A DNA stretch of 64,000 bases from Bdellovibrio sp. qaytius (GCA_004011035.1 CP025734.1:1-64000); one strand, 5' to 3'; positions 29,113 through 39,621 are shown, counted from the stretch's first letter. Numbers and translations are program-made. The notes: a model not told the origin generated them from the sequence alone.

Positions 29113-29991
29113 ATGCTGCCACAACAAGCCTCAGACAATAAAAAATATTACTTACTAGCGGCAGTTTCTGCTGCTATGAGCATTATTTTTTCTGTGATGA
29201 GTGCTCCGTTTATTCGTGTGCTAGCAACGACTAAATCCAAAATTTTTTGGTTGGTTGGATTAGTTTTCGTGTCTTCATTATTTCTTCTGAAGATGAACCT
29301 GGTCGCAATTTATGTAGGGGCAGTTTGGATGACTTTAGGCCTTTACAGTGAATTGGAAAAAAAGGGCATCACGTGGAAGAAGTCAGGCGCATTATCGGTT
29401 TTGGCCGGTGTGTTGTTTGGAGTAATCTCATTCCTAGCTATCACGAAATGGTCTGTTGATCATGAACTGTATAAGCAAGTAATCGATCCACTCATGGTTT
29501 CATTAAAACAAGTATTACCCGATGAAAATTTCGAAACAAAAGCAATGATGTTGTTTATGCCGGGATTGTTGGCTTCTGCATTGATCAGCTCTTTAGCTGT
29601 TTCACTTGTATTTGAAGCACAAATCTTCAAAGCCTTTCACATTAAACGTGAAAGACTAGCTTCAGGACTTAAATGGTTGGAATTTCGCCTACCCGATATG
29701 TTTATCTGGTTTTCGTTATTCTCTTTTTTATTCGCAGTAATAGAAACGCCATTTCAATTTCTTCAAGTGATCGCCATTAATTTCACAGTTATCAGCATTG
29801 TTAGTTTTTTCTTTCAAGGGATTTCAGTATTCGAGTTCGCTACACGCATCTTCAGATTTGGCAGAGTAACAAAATTGTTACTTTATCTTTTAATCATCAC
29901 GTGGGCCCTACCAGTAGTAACAATCTTAGGATTTGCAGATTACTGGGTAGATTTTCGCCGTCACATGAGAAAAAAGATTAAAGTGGCATAA
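29113..29991 (+). CDS. DUF2232-type multi-pass membrane protein
   Basis: A 292-residue integral membrane protein with about eight hydrophobic segments and a basic C-terminus (RRHMRKKIKVA). Its place between rpsF and rplI, size and topology match the DUF2232 (YybS-like) family commonly found in ribosomal S6/S18/L9 gene clusters. Function unknown; the clustering may reflect growth-linked expression. Gaps: 10 bases from rpsF, 31 to rplI. Confidence 0.75.
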   Translation: MLPQQASDNKKYYLLAAVSAAMSIIFSVMSAPFIRVLATTKSKIFWLVGLVFVSSLFLLKMNLVAIYVGAVWMTLGLYSELEKKGITWKKSGALSVLAGVLFGVISFLAITKWSVDHELYKQVIDPLMVSLKQVLPDENFETKAMMLFMPGLLASALISSLAVSLVFEAQIFKAFHIKRERLASGLKWLEFRLPDMFIWFSLFSFLFAVIETPFQFLQVIAINFTVISIVSFFFQGISVFEFATRIFRFGRVTKLLLYLLIITWALPVVTILGFADYWVDFRRHMRKKIKVA

Positions 29992-30022
29992 GCCGTTAAA
30001 GGCGCAATTAAAGGATTAAACA

Positions 30023-30466
30023 ATGAAAGTTATTTTACAAAAAGACGTTAAAGATTTAGGAAAAATTGGCGATCTAGTAAATGTTTCTGCAGGTTTTGCA
30101 CGTAACTTACTATTTCCACGCAAGTTAGCTGTTGAAGCTACTGAAACTCGCGTTAACGAATACAACCACTTAAAACGCGTTGCTGATTCTAAAAAGAAAA
30201 AAGCAGTTGCTGATCGTCAAGCGTTCTTAGCAAAAATTAAAGGTACAACTGTTACTTTTAAATTAAACGCTGGTGACAATGATAAACTTTTCGGAACTGT
30301 TACAACTTCTGATATCTCTAAAGGCCTAGACAAATTAGGTTTTTCTGTAGACAGAAAAGACATCGTTCTTGAAGAGCAAATCAAAGTTTTAGGAACACAT
30401 AAAGCAGTTATCAAGTACAGCGAAGGTTTAGAAGCACCTATTCAAATCTCTGTAGAACGCGCTTAA
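30023..30466 (+). CDS. rplI: 50S ribosomal protein L9
   Basis: L9 binds 23S rRNA and influences frame maintenance. The 147-residue protein has the classic start [40 protein letters not shown], the long connecting helix and a C-terminal domain ([14 protein letters not shown] ... [24 protein letters not shown]). A strong terminator follows at 30495. Confidence 0.97.
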   Translation: MKVILQKDVKDLGKIGDLVNVSAGFARNLLFPRKLAVEATETRVNEYNHLKRVADSKKKKAVADRQAFLAKIKGTTVTFKLNAGDNDKLFGTVTTSDISKGLDKLGFSVDRKDIVLEEQIKVLGTHKAVIKYSEGLEAPIQISVERA

Positions 30467-30494
30467 TAGTTTTTATTTAAAAATAAGAACCACC

Positions 30495-30529
30495 AAGGGC
30501 TGGCACCGCAAAGTGTCGGCCCTTTTTTT
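30495..30529 (+). terminator. Intrinsic terminator after rplI
   Basis: AAGGGCTGGCAC and GTGTCGGCCCTT form a long stem with one or two non-canonical pairs around CGCAAA, followed by TTTTTTTA. Confidence 0.9.
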
Positions 30530-30584
30530 ATACAAAATTAGCTAAAGGCAGTGGTACAGTCATCTCACTTACAGGAGATCGGCT

Positions 30585-32201
30585 ATGAATAAGCTTTTTG
30601 TTATTTTTGGACTTATTTTTTCTACTCACGTTTTTGCTGCACAAAAAACTGCAGATGCAGTTATCACGGCGGTTGATACAAAAGAAATCGTTTTAACTGT
30701 TAAAAAAGGTTTTCACTTTAATGATAAGGCTCCAGCAACAGCGGTGTTTGATAATCTTGAAGCTAAATTCAAACCCACAGTAAAAACTGAACAAAAGTTA
30801 ACTTTCAAAGTTGTCGAAAAAACTAAAAAAGCAAAATTAAACTACTACGTTTGTGATGATGCTAAAACAGTTTGTGAACCACACGATCAAGAAGTTGCAT
30901 TAGATACTAAACGTGCAGCAACAGACGCCGCTCCGTACGATCGCGCAGTGGCTTCAGAAGCAACGACAAAAAAATACGACAAGATCACGCTATTAAAGTT
31001 TTCGGCTCCGTGGTGCCCCGCTTGTATTCGTTTGAAATCAGAAACGATGAATAAACCACAAGTTCAAGCGTTATTGAAAAAAGTTAACTTTCAAGAAATC
31101 AATATCGACTTAGTTGAAAATGAAAAACTTTCTGACGAATACGGCGTTAAAGCAATTCCAACAGTCATTTTAGTTAACGAACAAGGTGAAGAAATTAAAC
31201 GTTGGTTAGACTACCAACCAGCAAATTCATTTGCTCCTGAGTTACAAGCAGCTCTTAAAGAAACACAATCAATCAACCAACTAGTTGCAAAAGCTGAAGC
31301 TGGCGATGAAAAAGCATCAACGACTTTAGGCTATAATTCATATAGCAAAATGTTATGGAAAGACGCTGCGAAATGGTTTTCTTTCTCTAAAGGTGCCAAA
31401 GAATTAAATTACAAATTAGCTTCTGAAATTTCATTAGCACAAGATGATTTAGGTGACTCTGCTGAATCAAAAAAAGCTTATCAAACAGCTTTAGAAAAAG
31501 GTTTTACACTTTCTTCTTCAACACTTGATCAAATGCGCTGGAAGTTAGATTACTTAGAACAACTTAAAGAACAAGAAAGACCCATCGAAACAGATGCGAT
31601 CAAAGCTTTGCAGTTTCAATTGTCTGAAATTAAAAACAATAAAGACTTAAAAGGTTTATTTGCAAAATCAACTGTAGGCGATACAGAAAATTTTGAAAAA
31701 GCAGAAATTTTAGATATGACAGCCCGTCTATTTAAAATTACAGGCGACAAAGAAAATACAAAAAAAGCACAAGTTGAATTAGCAAGTGCCGTTGATAAAG
31801 TAAAATTATCGACTAAATTACCAGGCCAAATGATTTCAGCGATTTGGTATTACGGCCAAGCAGGAACTCCTGAAAAATCAGAGCCGTTACTTAAACAATT
31901 AATCAAAGCCAACCCAAAAAGTTATGTGTACTACCAACGTTATGCAAGTTACTTAACAAAGCAAAAACGTAACGAAGAAGCGCTAACACAAGCCAATTTA
32001 GCTTTAGAATTTAAAGAAGGTAATGAGCCACAATTAAGTTTAGCGAAAGTAAAAATCTTAAAAGAGCTTGGTAAAAAAGATGAAGCGATCGCGCTTATTG
32101 ACAGCACACTTAAGTTAACTGAAGTGCACCCAACTAAATACAAAAGAACTCAAACAGCGTTAACAGATTTAAAAAAGACGTTAACGACTGCGACTAAATA
32201 A
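30585..32201 (+). CDS. Secreted DsbD-like/thioredoxin-fold protein with TPR tail
   Basis: A 538-residue exported redox protein. After a signal peptide (to AFAA, about 19), residues 20-110 resemble the DsbD N-terminal domain, with a Cys pair in YYVCDDAKTVCEPHDQ (Cys90, Cys97). A thioredoxin domain (about 130-230) has the active site WCPAC (Cys144, Cys147) and cis-proline loop AIPTVILV. The rest (about 235-538) is TPR-like helices (EALTQANLALEFKEG, KKDEAIALIDSTLKL). It could transfer electrons in the periplasm or fold disulfide proteins. No DsbD transmembrane module is present, so its electron source is unknown. Confidence 0.85.
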   Translation: MNKLFVIFGLIFSTHVFAAQKTADAVITAVDTKEIVLTVKKGFHFNDKAPATAVFDNLEAKFKPTVKTEQKLTFKVVEKTKKAKLNYYVCDDAKTVCEPHDQEVALDTKRAATDAAPYDRAVASEATTKKYDKITLLKFSAPWCPACIRLKSETMNKPQVQALLKKVNFQEINIDLVENEKLSDEYGVKAIPTVILVNEQGEEIKRWLDYQPANSFAPELQAALKETQSINQLVAKAEAGDEKASTTLGYNSYSKMLWKDAAKWFSFSKGAKELNYKLASEISLAQDDLGDSAESKKAYQTALEKGFTLSSSTLDQMRWKLDYLEQLKEQERPIETDAIKALQFQLSEIKNNKDLKGLFAKSTVGDTENFEKAEILDMTARLFKITGDKENTKKAQVELASAVDKVKLSTKLPGQMISAIWYYGQAGTPEKSEPLLKQLIKANPKSYVYYQRYASYLTKQKRNEEALTQANLALEFKEGNEPQLSLAKVKILKELGKKDEAIALIDSTLKLTEVHPTKYKRTQTALTDLKKTLTTATK

Positions 32202-32207
32202 TTTAAA

Positions 32208-32492
32208 TTACTGAACGCGCTCAGGTGAAGTTCCATAAAAAACTTCATCTATATAGATTAATAAACATTGGCGTAAATCTTCGACTGTCATTGTGCTTGG
32301 GTCTAATTCAAGGGCGCGAATAGCTGCAAAAAGCTCAGTTTCAATAGTGTCTTTATCCATCTTTGTAGCTTCAGAAAACACTTCAATAACTCGACTCATA
32401 TACGCCTCCGTGCGTGTGTAGAATGCCCTATCCATGGGCGTTCCAGGCCGACCAACTAAGTTGATCATTTCCTGAATGTTCGACAAGTTCAT
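32208..32492 (-). CDS. Small hypothetical cytoplasmic protein
   Basis: A 94-residue acidic helical protein with no signal peptide: GRPGTPMDRAFYTRTEAYMSRVIEVFSE, then TELFAAIRALELDPSTMTVEDLRQCLLIYIDEVFYG. No domain recognised. It is convergent with the thioredoxin/TPR gene (6 bases between stops) and stands alone. Confidence 0.6.
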   Translation of the reverse strand: MNLSNIQEMINLVGRPGTPMDRAFYTRTEAYMSRVIEVFSEATKMDKDTIETELFAAIRALELDPSTMTVEDLRQCLLIYIDEVFYGTSPERVQ

Positions 32493-32658
32493 TCGATCAT
32501 CGGGTTATTATTGTTTCAATTTTTTTACGAAGCAGATCACTTTTTTAGACTTTGGTTGGCCAGGTCTAATAGCTAGCTTTTGGGATTGTGTGGCCTAAAT
32601 AAGGGGCAAAACTGGGCCTCTGCGATCACCGTATAATTTTTTCTCATTTTCTCGTGCC

Positions 32659-32687
32659 TTGACACTCTGAAAAGTGTACTCATATTA
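32659..32687 (+). promoter_or_regulatory. groESL promoter with inverted repeat in the spacer
   Basis: TTGACA (32659-32664), a 16-17-base spacer and CATATTA (32681-32687) form a good sigma-70 promoter; CTTGACA plus CTCATATT also resembles the sigma-32 pattern. ACACT (32662-32666) and AGTGT (32673-32677) form a short inverted repeat within it. No CIRCE element (TTAGCACTC-N9-GAGTGCTAA) is present. The start codon of groES is about 50 bases downstream. Confidence 0.6.
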
Positions 32688-32734
32688 CCTTCGTCATTAG
32701 TGACAAAAGTAACAAATATTAAGGGAGAATTTCC

Positions 32735-33034
32735 ATGGCTAAAGAATTAGGCGTACGCCCATTACACGACAGAATTTTAGTAAAAAGAACTGCAGAAGAA
32801 GATAAAACTGCGGGCGGATTATTTATTCCAGATTCAGCAAAAGAAAAACCACAACGCGGTGAAATCGTAGCTGCTGGTAAAGGTCGTATCACTGAAGACG
32901 GTAAAGTTTTACCTCTTGAAGTAAAAGTTGGCGATAAAATCTTATTCTCTAAATACGCTGGCACAGAAATCAAATTCGACGGATCAGAATTCTTAATGAT
33001 GCGCGAAGAAGACGTATTAGGCATTGTACAATAA
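32735..33034 (+). CDS. groES: Co-chaperonin GroES
   Basis: GroES caps the GroEL folding chamber. The 99-residue protein has the usual [14 protein letters not shown] start, the mobile loop [28 protein letters not shown], and the end [26 protein letters not shown] precedes the ATG. groEL follows 36 bases on. Confidence 0.98.
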   Translation: MAKELGVRPLHDRILVKRTAEEDKTAGGLFIPDSAKEKPQRGEIVAAGKGRITEDGKVLPLEVKVGDKILFSKYAGTEIKFDGSEFLMMREEDVLGIVQ

Positions 33035-33040
33035 TTTTAA

Positions 33041-34708
<1,668 letters not shown>

Positions 34709-34750
34709 TCCTTCGGGATACATCATTTCACCAAATTCAAATTGAATTCG

Positions 34751-34780
34751 AACCCAAGCGTAAAAACCTTGGGTTTTTTT
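34751..34780 (+). terminator. Intrinsic terminator after groEL
   Basis: AACCCAAG pairs with CTTGGGTT over an A-rich loop, followed by T-run to 34780. It lies 12 bases before the convergent SDR gene's stop codon. Confidence 0.88.
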
Positions 34781-34792
34781 ATGTGAAAAATC

Positions 34793-35704
34793 TTAGCTGA
34801 TTAGCTTTTTCAAGTCTTCTTTGAAATCGTTTTCGTATGAATTCCCAAGAAGCTTAGTTATCAAATGCAGATCTGGTTGTTGATGCCAAACTTCTTCCGT
34901 ACGGTAATTTAGCGCCCCAACTTCAATTTTAGAGTTCGGAATTAGTTCGCTAATTAATAAAGCCACATCTTTCATTTTCCAATATTGTGGATCACTTACA
35001 TTTAAAGCATTGGCTCGTGAATATTCTTGCCAAGAGCTTTTCAGTAACAGAGTCTGAATAGTTTTTTCTAGAGTTTTTATAGAAACAAAGCTTCTATATT
35101 GTTCTCCGGGTGTCATTTTGAAAGGTTCACCATTTTTTAAAACAGAAATAATTTGTTTAATGAACATGTTTGGATCAGAGTCTTCGCCGTATATAATAAA
35201 TGGCCGTAAATGAATACTTTGTGCAGCATTTGTTTTCGCCCAGAGACGTGCATTTTCATATAATTTTTTTTTCCAAACGCCATAAGAAGAAATAGCTGCC
35301 AAATCATCTGTTTCAAGAATTGGTGTGGGGTTTTGGCGAGCGCCATATTCTTCAGAAGATCCCATGGTTATAAGTCGGTTAAATTTAAGATTTAATTTTT
35401 TAGAGAGCAGATGAAAATCTGGTGCCGTTACTGCTCCCTGGTTGCTCCATTCGGCACTCTCTGACAGAAAGCGACCCTTCATCACAGAGTTGAAAATTAA
35501 TGTTTTGACCTTTACGGGGCGTATGGGTTGTGGCGTTTCAGAATACAAAAGATCGAAGTGTTGAAACTGCTCTTTTGAAATAAACTCTGACTCATTTCGA
35601 CTGTAAACGATAAAACTTAAGTTCATCTTTTTTAATACTTCGATTAAATGTTTGGCTACAAAGCCACTGCCACCAATCAAAGCGACTTCAAATTCCTGCT
35701 CCAT
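34793..35704 (-). CDS. NAD-dependent epimerase/dehydratase family protein (extended SDR), paralogue 1
   Basis: A 303-residue short-chain dehydrogenase/reductase. The dinucleotide loop is GGSGFVAKHL (about 10-19) and the catalytic YxxxK is in SYGVWKKKLY. Other marks: TMGSSEEYG, LRPFIIYGED, GEQYRSFV and YRTEEVWHQQPDL near the end. It resembles sugar-nucleotide epimerases/dehydratases, so a sugar of the envelope is a likely substrate. The second copy at 56978-57940 shares all these motifs. Start: ATG 35704, 6 bases after GAGG; in-frame ATGs at 35716 and 35740 are weaker choices. Confidence 0.82.
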   Translation of the reverse strand: MEQEFEVALIGGSGFVAKHLIEVLKKMNLSFIVYSRNESEFISKEQFQHFDLLYSETPQPIRPVKVKTLIFNSVMKGRFLSESAEWSNQGAVTAPDFHLLSKKLNLKFNRLITMGSSEEYGARQNPTPILETDDLAAISSYGVWKKKLYENARLWAKTNAAQSIHLRPFIIYGEDSDPNMFIKQIISVLKNGEPFKMTPGEQYRSFVSIKTLEKTIQTLLLKSSWQEYSRANALNVSDPQYWKMKDVALLISELIPNSKIEVGALNYRTEEVWHQQPDLHLITKLLGNSYENDFKEDLKKLIS

Positions 35705-35945
35705 TAGAAACCTCATAAACTTCTCTCTTATAAATAACAATTCATCGATAAATAATAATATATTTGTAAATAAAAATGCACCTGTTTAAAGATGCTAGTC
35801 CTGTAGATAATGCTTAAATATGTGGCTCGACTGTTTAGGTCTAGACTTATTTTGGGAGAGTTTTTATCTGAAAAACAGCGTCATTGCGATTTCACCACTA
35901 CCCGACTGTGGAAAACTGATAGCAAAATATTAACGGAGGATTTTT

Positions 35946-36734
35946 ATGAAACATCTATATCTAGTGGTTGCGTTATTTTTTACTTTAGCGGCGCATGCAA
36001 AAGTAACTGTGGAAAAAGTTGAGTATAAAGACGGAGACACCGCTCTTGAGGGAATGATCGTTATGGATCAAGCAAAATTAAAAAACAAAAAAGCTCCGGG
36101 CGTGGTTGTTGTTCACGATTGGATGGGTGTTAGTGACTATGTCAAAATGCGCGCTGAACAATTAGCTGAAATGGGTTATGTCGCATTCGTTGCGGATATT
36201 TACGGTAAAGGTGTGCACCCTAAAGACAATAAAGAAGCTGGTGCCCAAGCCGGAAAATACAAATCAGGTGATCGTTCGTTAATGCGTTCACGCGCGAAAG
36301 CTGCTTTTGATGAATTAGCAAAAAGCAAATATGTGGATAACACAAAAATTTCAGCAACAGGTTATTGCTTTGGTGGCACGACTGTTTTAGAAATGGCGCG
36401 TATGGGTTTACCACTTAAAGGTGTTGTTAGTTTTCATGGTGGTTTAAGTTCAGTTAATCCAGAAGACGCCAAAAAAATTACAGCCAAAGTTTTAGTGTTA
36501 CACGGAGCTATTGATCCGAATGTTCCGGCTACAGAAGTGGCTCAATTTCAAAAAGAAATGGATGCCGCTAAAGTTGATTATCAATTCACAGCCTATAGCG
36601 GAGCTGTTCACGCATTTACTGAAAAACATGCGGGTGATGATATTACAAAAGGGGCTGCTTATAATGAGAACGCAGATAAAAGATCATTTATTGCTGCAAA
36701 AAACTTTTTAGAAGAAGTGAATCAGATTAAATAA
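35946..36734 (+). CDS. Secreted dienelactone hydrolase family protein
   Basis: A 262-residue alpha/beta hydrolase of the dienelactone-hydrolase type, with a signal peptide (LVVALFFTLAAHA). The nucleophile is Cys141 in TGYCFGGT, the acid lies in LHGAIDPNVP and the His in AVHAFTEKH. KAPGVVVVHDWMGVSDYVK forms the oxyanion strand. Dienelactone hydrolases cut lactones of aromatic breakdown, but exported homologues often have other esterase roles. A strong AACGGAGGA site lies before the ATG. Its 3' end overlaps the convergent hemolysin III gene by 13 bases. Confidence 0.87.
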   Translation: MKHLYLVVALFFTLAAHAKVTVEKVEYKDGDTALEGMIVMDQAKLKNKKAPGVVVVHDWMGVSDYVKMRAEQLAEMGYVAFVADIYGKGVHPKDNKEAGAQAGKYKSGDRSLMRSRAKAAFDELAKSKYVDNTKISATGYCFGGTTVLEMARMGLPLKGVVSFHGGLSSVNPEDAKKITAKVLVLHGAIDPNVPATEVAQFQKEMDAAKVDYQFTAYSGAVHAFTEKHAGDDITKGAAYNENADKRSFIAAKNFLEEVNQIK

Positions 36735-37342
36735 AGCAGAATACTAAAATATTGAAAAACACTTCCGCCCATGACGAATAAATGCCAAATGCCGTGGAAG
36801 TGTTCATACTTTTCATCTAAGACAAAAAAGTAAACTCCGCCTGTATAAAGTAGTCCACCAATGGCTAACAGAACTACACCTGGCATTGGCATCCCAGACA
36901 TAAGATCTTTGAAAGCAAAAACAATCAGCCAACCCATAAGTAAGTAAATGATCAGCGAAGGGATTCTGGTTTTTTTAGCGATCGTGAATTCGCAAGAAAT
37001 TCCGATAGCCGCTAAACTCCAAATAATTCCAAAGATCCACCAGCCAAGACTTCCCTTAAGCGCAACCAAAGTGATTGGCGTGTAAGACCCTGCGATAAAT
37101 AAATAAATTGAAATATGATCTAGTTTTTGCAAGATAGCTTTTGGCTTTGTACCGGGAATACTGTGGTACAAAGTTGAAACTCCGTAAAGTACGACTAACA
37201 TAACTCCATAAATACTAGATCCAACTATTTTTAAAATATCGCCCTGAACTGCAGCTAAAGTAATTAATACCGAAGCGCCAGCGACAGCTAATAACAAACC
37301 AATTAAATGTGAAATGCTGTTAAAGCGTTCGCCGTGATAAAT
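36722..37342 (-). CDS. Hemolysin III / adiponectin-receptor family membrane protein, probable ATT start
   Basis: A seven-helix HlyIII (YqfA-like) protein. Zn-ligand motifs STLYHS and HGIWHLF are present, plus KLDHISIYLFIAGSYTP. The family's N-terminal YHGERFNSISHLIG is encoded in frame upstream of the first conventional start (TTG 37297), but between it and the in-frame stop there is no ATG, GTG or TTG. ATT at 37342 follows AGGGAG by 5 bases and would yield a 207-residue protein of usual length. It sits one base beyond the ahpF stop, so coupling is likely. The alternative is the truncated TTG start. Confidence 0.75.
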   Translation of the reverse strand: MYHGERFNSISHLIGLLLAVAGASVLITLAAVQGDILKIVGSSIYGVMLVVLYGVSTLYHSIPGTKPKAILQKLDHISIYLFIAGSYTPITLVALKGSLGWWIFGIIWSLAAIGISCEFTIAKKTRIPSLIIYLLMGWLIVFAFKDLMSGMPMPGVVLLAIGGLLYTGGVYFFVLDEKYEHFHGIWHLFVMGGSVFQYFSILLYLI

Positions 37343-37343
37343 A

Positions 37344-38912
37344 TTAGCTCCCTGCGTACATGCGATCTTCGAAGGCTGTTAGAGCAGCTTTTGCTCCTTC
37401 GCCCATCGCGATCACGATTTGTTTAAATGGTGTCGTGGTCACGTCACCAGCTGCATAAATGTTCTTTGCTGAAGTGCGACCCTTACTATCTACAACAATT
37501 TCGCCGAACTTGTTAGTTTCAACTACATCTTTTGCAAACTGGCTATTAGGTAATAAGCCAATTTGTACGAAAACACCTTCTAGTGTTTCTTTTTCAACTG
37601 TATTCGTGTTGCGGTCTAAGTATTCTAACGCAGTGACTTGAGTTCCGTTACCGATCACTTGTGTTGTTTTGGCAGAAGTAATGATTTTAGCATTTGGTAG
37701 TGATTTTAGTTTATCAACTAAAACGGCATCTGCTTTTAATGAGTCGTTATATTCAAATAAAACAACTTCGCTGACAATACCCGCTAAATCGATAGCTGCT
37801 TCTACACCAGAATTACCACCACCGATCACAGCAATTTTTTTACCTTTATAAAAGGGACCATCACAGTGAGGGCAAAAGGCTACGCCACGGCCTAAATATT
37901 CTTTTTCACCAGGAATATTTAATTCGCGCCATTTAGCGCCGGTCGTAATAATTGTAGAATGCGCTTTTAAAAATTCGCCGCTTTCTAAATGAATAATATT
38001 TTCGTCTTTATCAATGCGCGAAACACGACGGTGTTCTAACATTTTTACCGGATAACTTAATACATGCTGGTTTAATTGCGCCGCTAGTTGTGGGCCTTCA
38101 GTGTAAACAACAGAAATTAAATTTTCGATACCTTTAGTGTCTTGCACTTGACCACCGAAACGTTCGGCAATCATAGCTGTTTTTAAACCCTTACGCGCAC
38201 TGTAAATCGCAGCTGAGGCGCCTGCTGGGCCACCACCAATAACAACAACATCATAATCACCAAGGTTTGCATCAGCGCCAGAAAGTTTTGCCACCGATGA
38301 ATCAACTCCAAAAGTTTCTTCTAACGTTTTTAATAATTCTGCGAAGTTTGCGCGACCTGAGTGAATCATTTTTCCGTCAACGACAACACTGGGTACGCCT
38401 TGTACACCAAGACTTGCAATTTCTTCTTGAGCGTAAGCGCCGTCGATCGTTTCATGGTGAAAATCATCATGAACAATAGCCATTAGATTTAAAGCTTGAA
38501 CCACCACCGGGCAGTTTTCACAATCTAAAGACATAAAAGTTCTAATACGAACAGGGCCACGTAAAGATTTAATACGTTGTAAAATCATCGCATCAGGAAG
38601 TTTACCTTTTCCGTCTGCGTTTAAGATCGCTAAAATTAATGAAGTGAATTCGTGTCCACCGGGAATACCAGTAAAAAACACGCCGGTAGATTTTCCGTTT
38701 TTATGAACTGTAAAACGTGGTGGGCCATCATGAGCCGCAGATGCTGGGTCATATTTAGCAGAGATTTTTGGGTTTGTTTCAGCCACACCAGTTAACATCT
38801 CGACAAGTTCATTTTGATTTGCGTTTTTACTTTGTTCGTAAACTAAATCAATTTGATTTTCTAAATTTGCGAATACGCTTTTAAGTTGTTCTTTTAAATC
38901 AGCATCTAACAT
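37344..38912 (-). CDS. ahpF: Alkyl hydroperoxide reductase subunit F
   Basis: AhpF takes electrons from NADH and reduces AhpC. The 522-residue protein has the N-terminal tandem thioredoxin-like region with CxxC (SLDCENCPVV, Cys131/Cys134) and a thioredoxin-reductase part: FAD loop IGGGPAGASAAIYSARKG, redox CxxC in FCPHCDGP (Cys347/Cys350), NAD(H) loop IGGGNSGVEAAIDLAG and IYAAGDVTTTPFKQ. AGGAGG precedes the ATG. It is 139 bases downstream of ahpC, separated by a hairpin repeat. Confidence 0.96.
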   Translation of the reverse strand: MLDADLKEQLKSVFANLENQIDLVYEQSKNANQNELVEMLTGVAETNPKISAKYDPASAAHDGPPRFTVHKNGKSTGVFFTGIPGGHEFTSLILAILNADGKGKLPDAMILQRIKSLRGPVRIRTFMSLDCENCPVVVQALNLMAIVHDDFHHETIDGAYAQEEIASLGVQGVPSVVVDGKMIHSGRANFAELLKTLEETFGVDSSVAKLSGADANLGDYDVVVIGGGPAGASAAIYSARKGLKTAMIAERFGGQVQDTKGIENLISVVYTEGPQLAAQLNQHVLSYPVKMLEHRRVSRIDKDENIIHLESGEFLKAHSTIITTGAKWRELNIPGEKEYLGRGVAFCPHCDGPFYKGKKIAVIGGGNSGVEAAIDLAGIVSEVVLFEYNDSLKADAVLVDKLKSLPNAKIITSAKTTQVIGNGTQVTALEYLDRNTNTVEKETLEGVFVQIGLLPNSQFAKDVVETNKFGEIVVDSKGRTSAKNIYAAGDVTTTPFKQIVIAMGEGAKAALTAFEDRMYAGS

Positions 38913-38965
38913 AAGACCTCCTGAAGAGAGCTATTAGAAAAAAAGAGAGGAGCGAGAGAAAAAAA

Positions 38966-39042
38966 GGGCTCAACCATGAGCCGAAGAATTGGTAGGCCGT
39001 TACTTTTTGGGATGCAGTGCTCCCGAAAAAGGGACGGCCTAC
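38966..39042. repeat. Hairpin repeat between ahpC and ahpF (copy of the element after atpE)
   Basis: Two arms, 38991-39016 and 39017-39042, are inverted copies with four mismatches and together form a 52-bp imperfect palindrome. The right arm is identical over 26 bases, inverted, to 11474-11499. A smaller hairpin GGCTCA-acca-TGAGCC (38968-38983) sits beside it. With no T-run next to the large stem, it is more like a REP-type repeat or mRNA-processing hairpin than a plain terminator. It may set different levels of ahpC and ahpF. Confidence 0.65.
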
Positions 39043-39051
39043 CTTTAAAAA

Positions 39052-39621
39052 CTAGATTTTACCAACTAGGTCTAAACCTGGTTTTAAAGTTTTTGCACCT
39101 GGAGTCCATTTAGCTGGGCAAACTTCATTTGGGTGAGCTGCTACGAATTGAGCGGCTTGCACTTTACGAAGTAATTCATCAGCGTTACGGCCGATGCCGT
39201 TATCGTTAACTTCTGCTAATTTAATGTGACCTTCTGGATTAACTAAGAAAGTTCCACGGTAAGCCATACCAGCTTCTTCAATGTAAACACCAAATGCGCG
39301 TGATAAGTGACCTGTTGGATCAGCTAACATTGGGTATTTGATTTTTTTAATTGTTTCAGAAGCATCATGCCAAGCTTTGTGAGTGAAGTGAGTGTCTGTT
39401 GATACAGAGTAAACTTCTACGCCCATTTTTTGGAAGTCAGCGTATTTGTCAGCCATGTCGCCTAATTCAGTCGGGCAAACAAATGTGAAATCTGCTGGGT
39501 AGAAAAAGAAAACTGACCATTTACCGTTAAGGTCATTGCTAGATACAGTTTTGAAGCTGTTGTTATGGTAAGCTTGAACTTTGAAATCAGTTACCTTTGT
39601 ATTAATTAATGTTGCTGCCAC
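39052..39621 (-). CDS. ahpC: Alkyl hydroperoxide reductase subunit C (peroxiredoxin)
   Basis: AhpC is a typical 2-Cys peroxiredoxin that reduces H2O2 and organic peroxides. The 189-residue protein has the peroxidatic Cys49 in YPADFTFVCPTE and resolving Cys168 in HPNEVCPAKWTPG. It starts at GTG 39621, 5 bases after GGAGG. The promoter region lies 70-115 bases upstream. It pairs with AhpF downstream. Confidence 0.97.
   Translation of the reverse strand: MAATLINTKVTDFKVQAYHNNSFKTVSSNDLNGKWSVFFFYPADFTFVCPTELGDMADKYADFQKMGVEVYSVSTDTHFTHKAWHDASETIKKIKYPMLADPTGHLSRAFGVYIEEAGMAYRGTFLVNPEGHIKLAEVNDNGIGRNADELLRKVQAAQFVAAHPNEVCPAKWTPGAKTLKPGLDLVGKI

Noticed and set aside
35810-36022. A 70-codon frame overlapping the start of the dienelactone-hydrolase-like gene
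   Set aside because: It overlaps the true gene's ribosome-binding site and signal peptide in another frame and has no motif.
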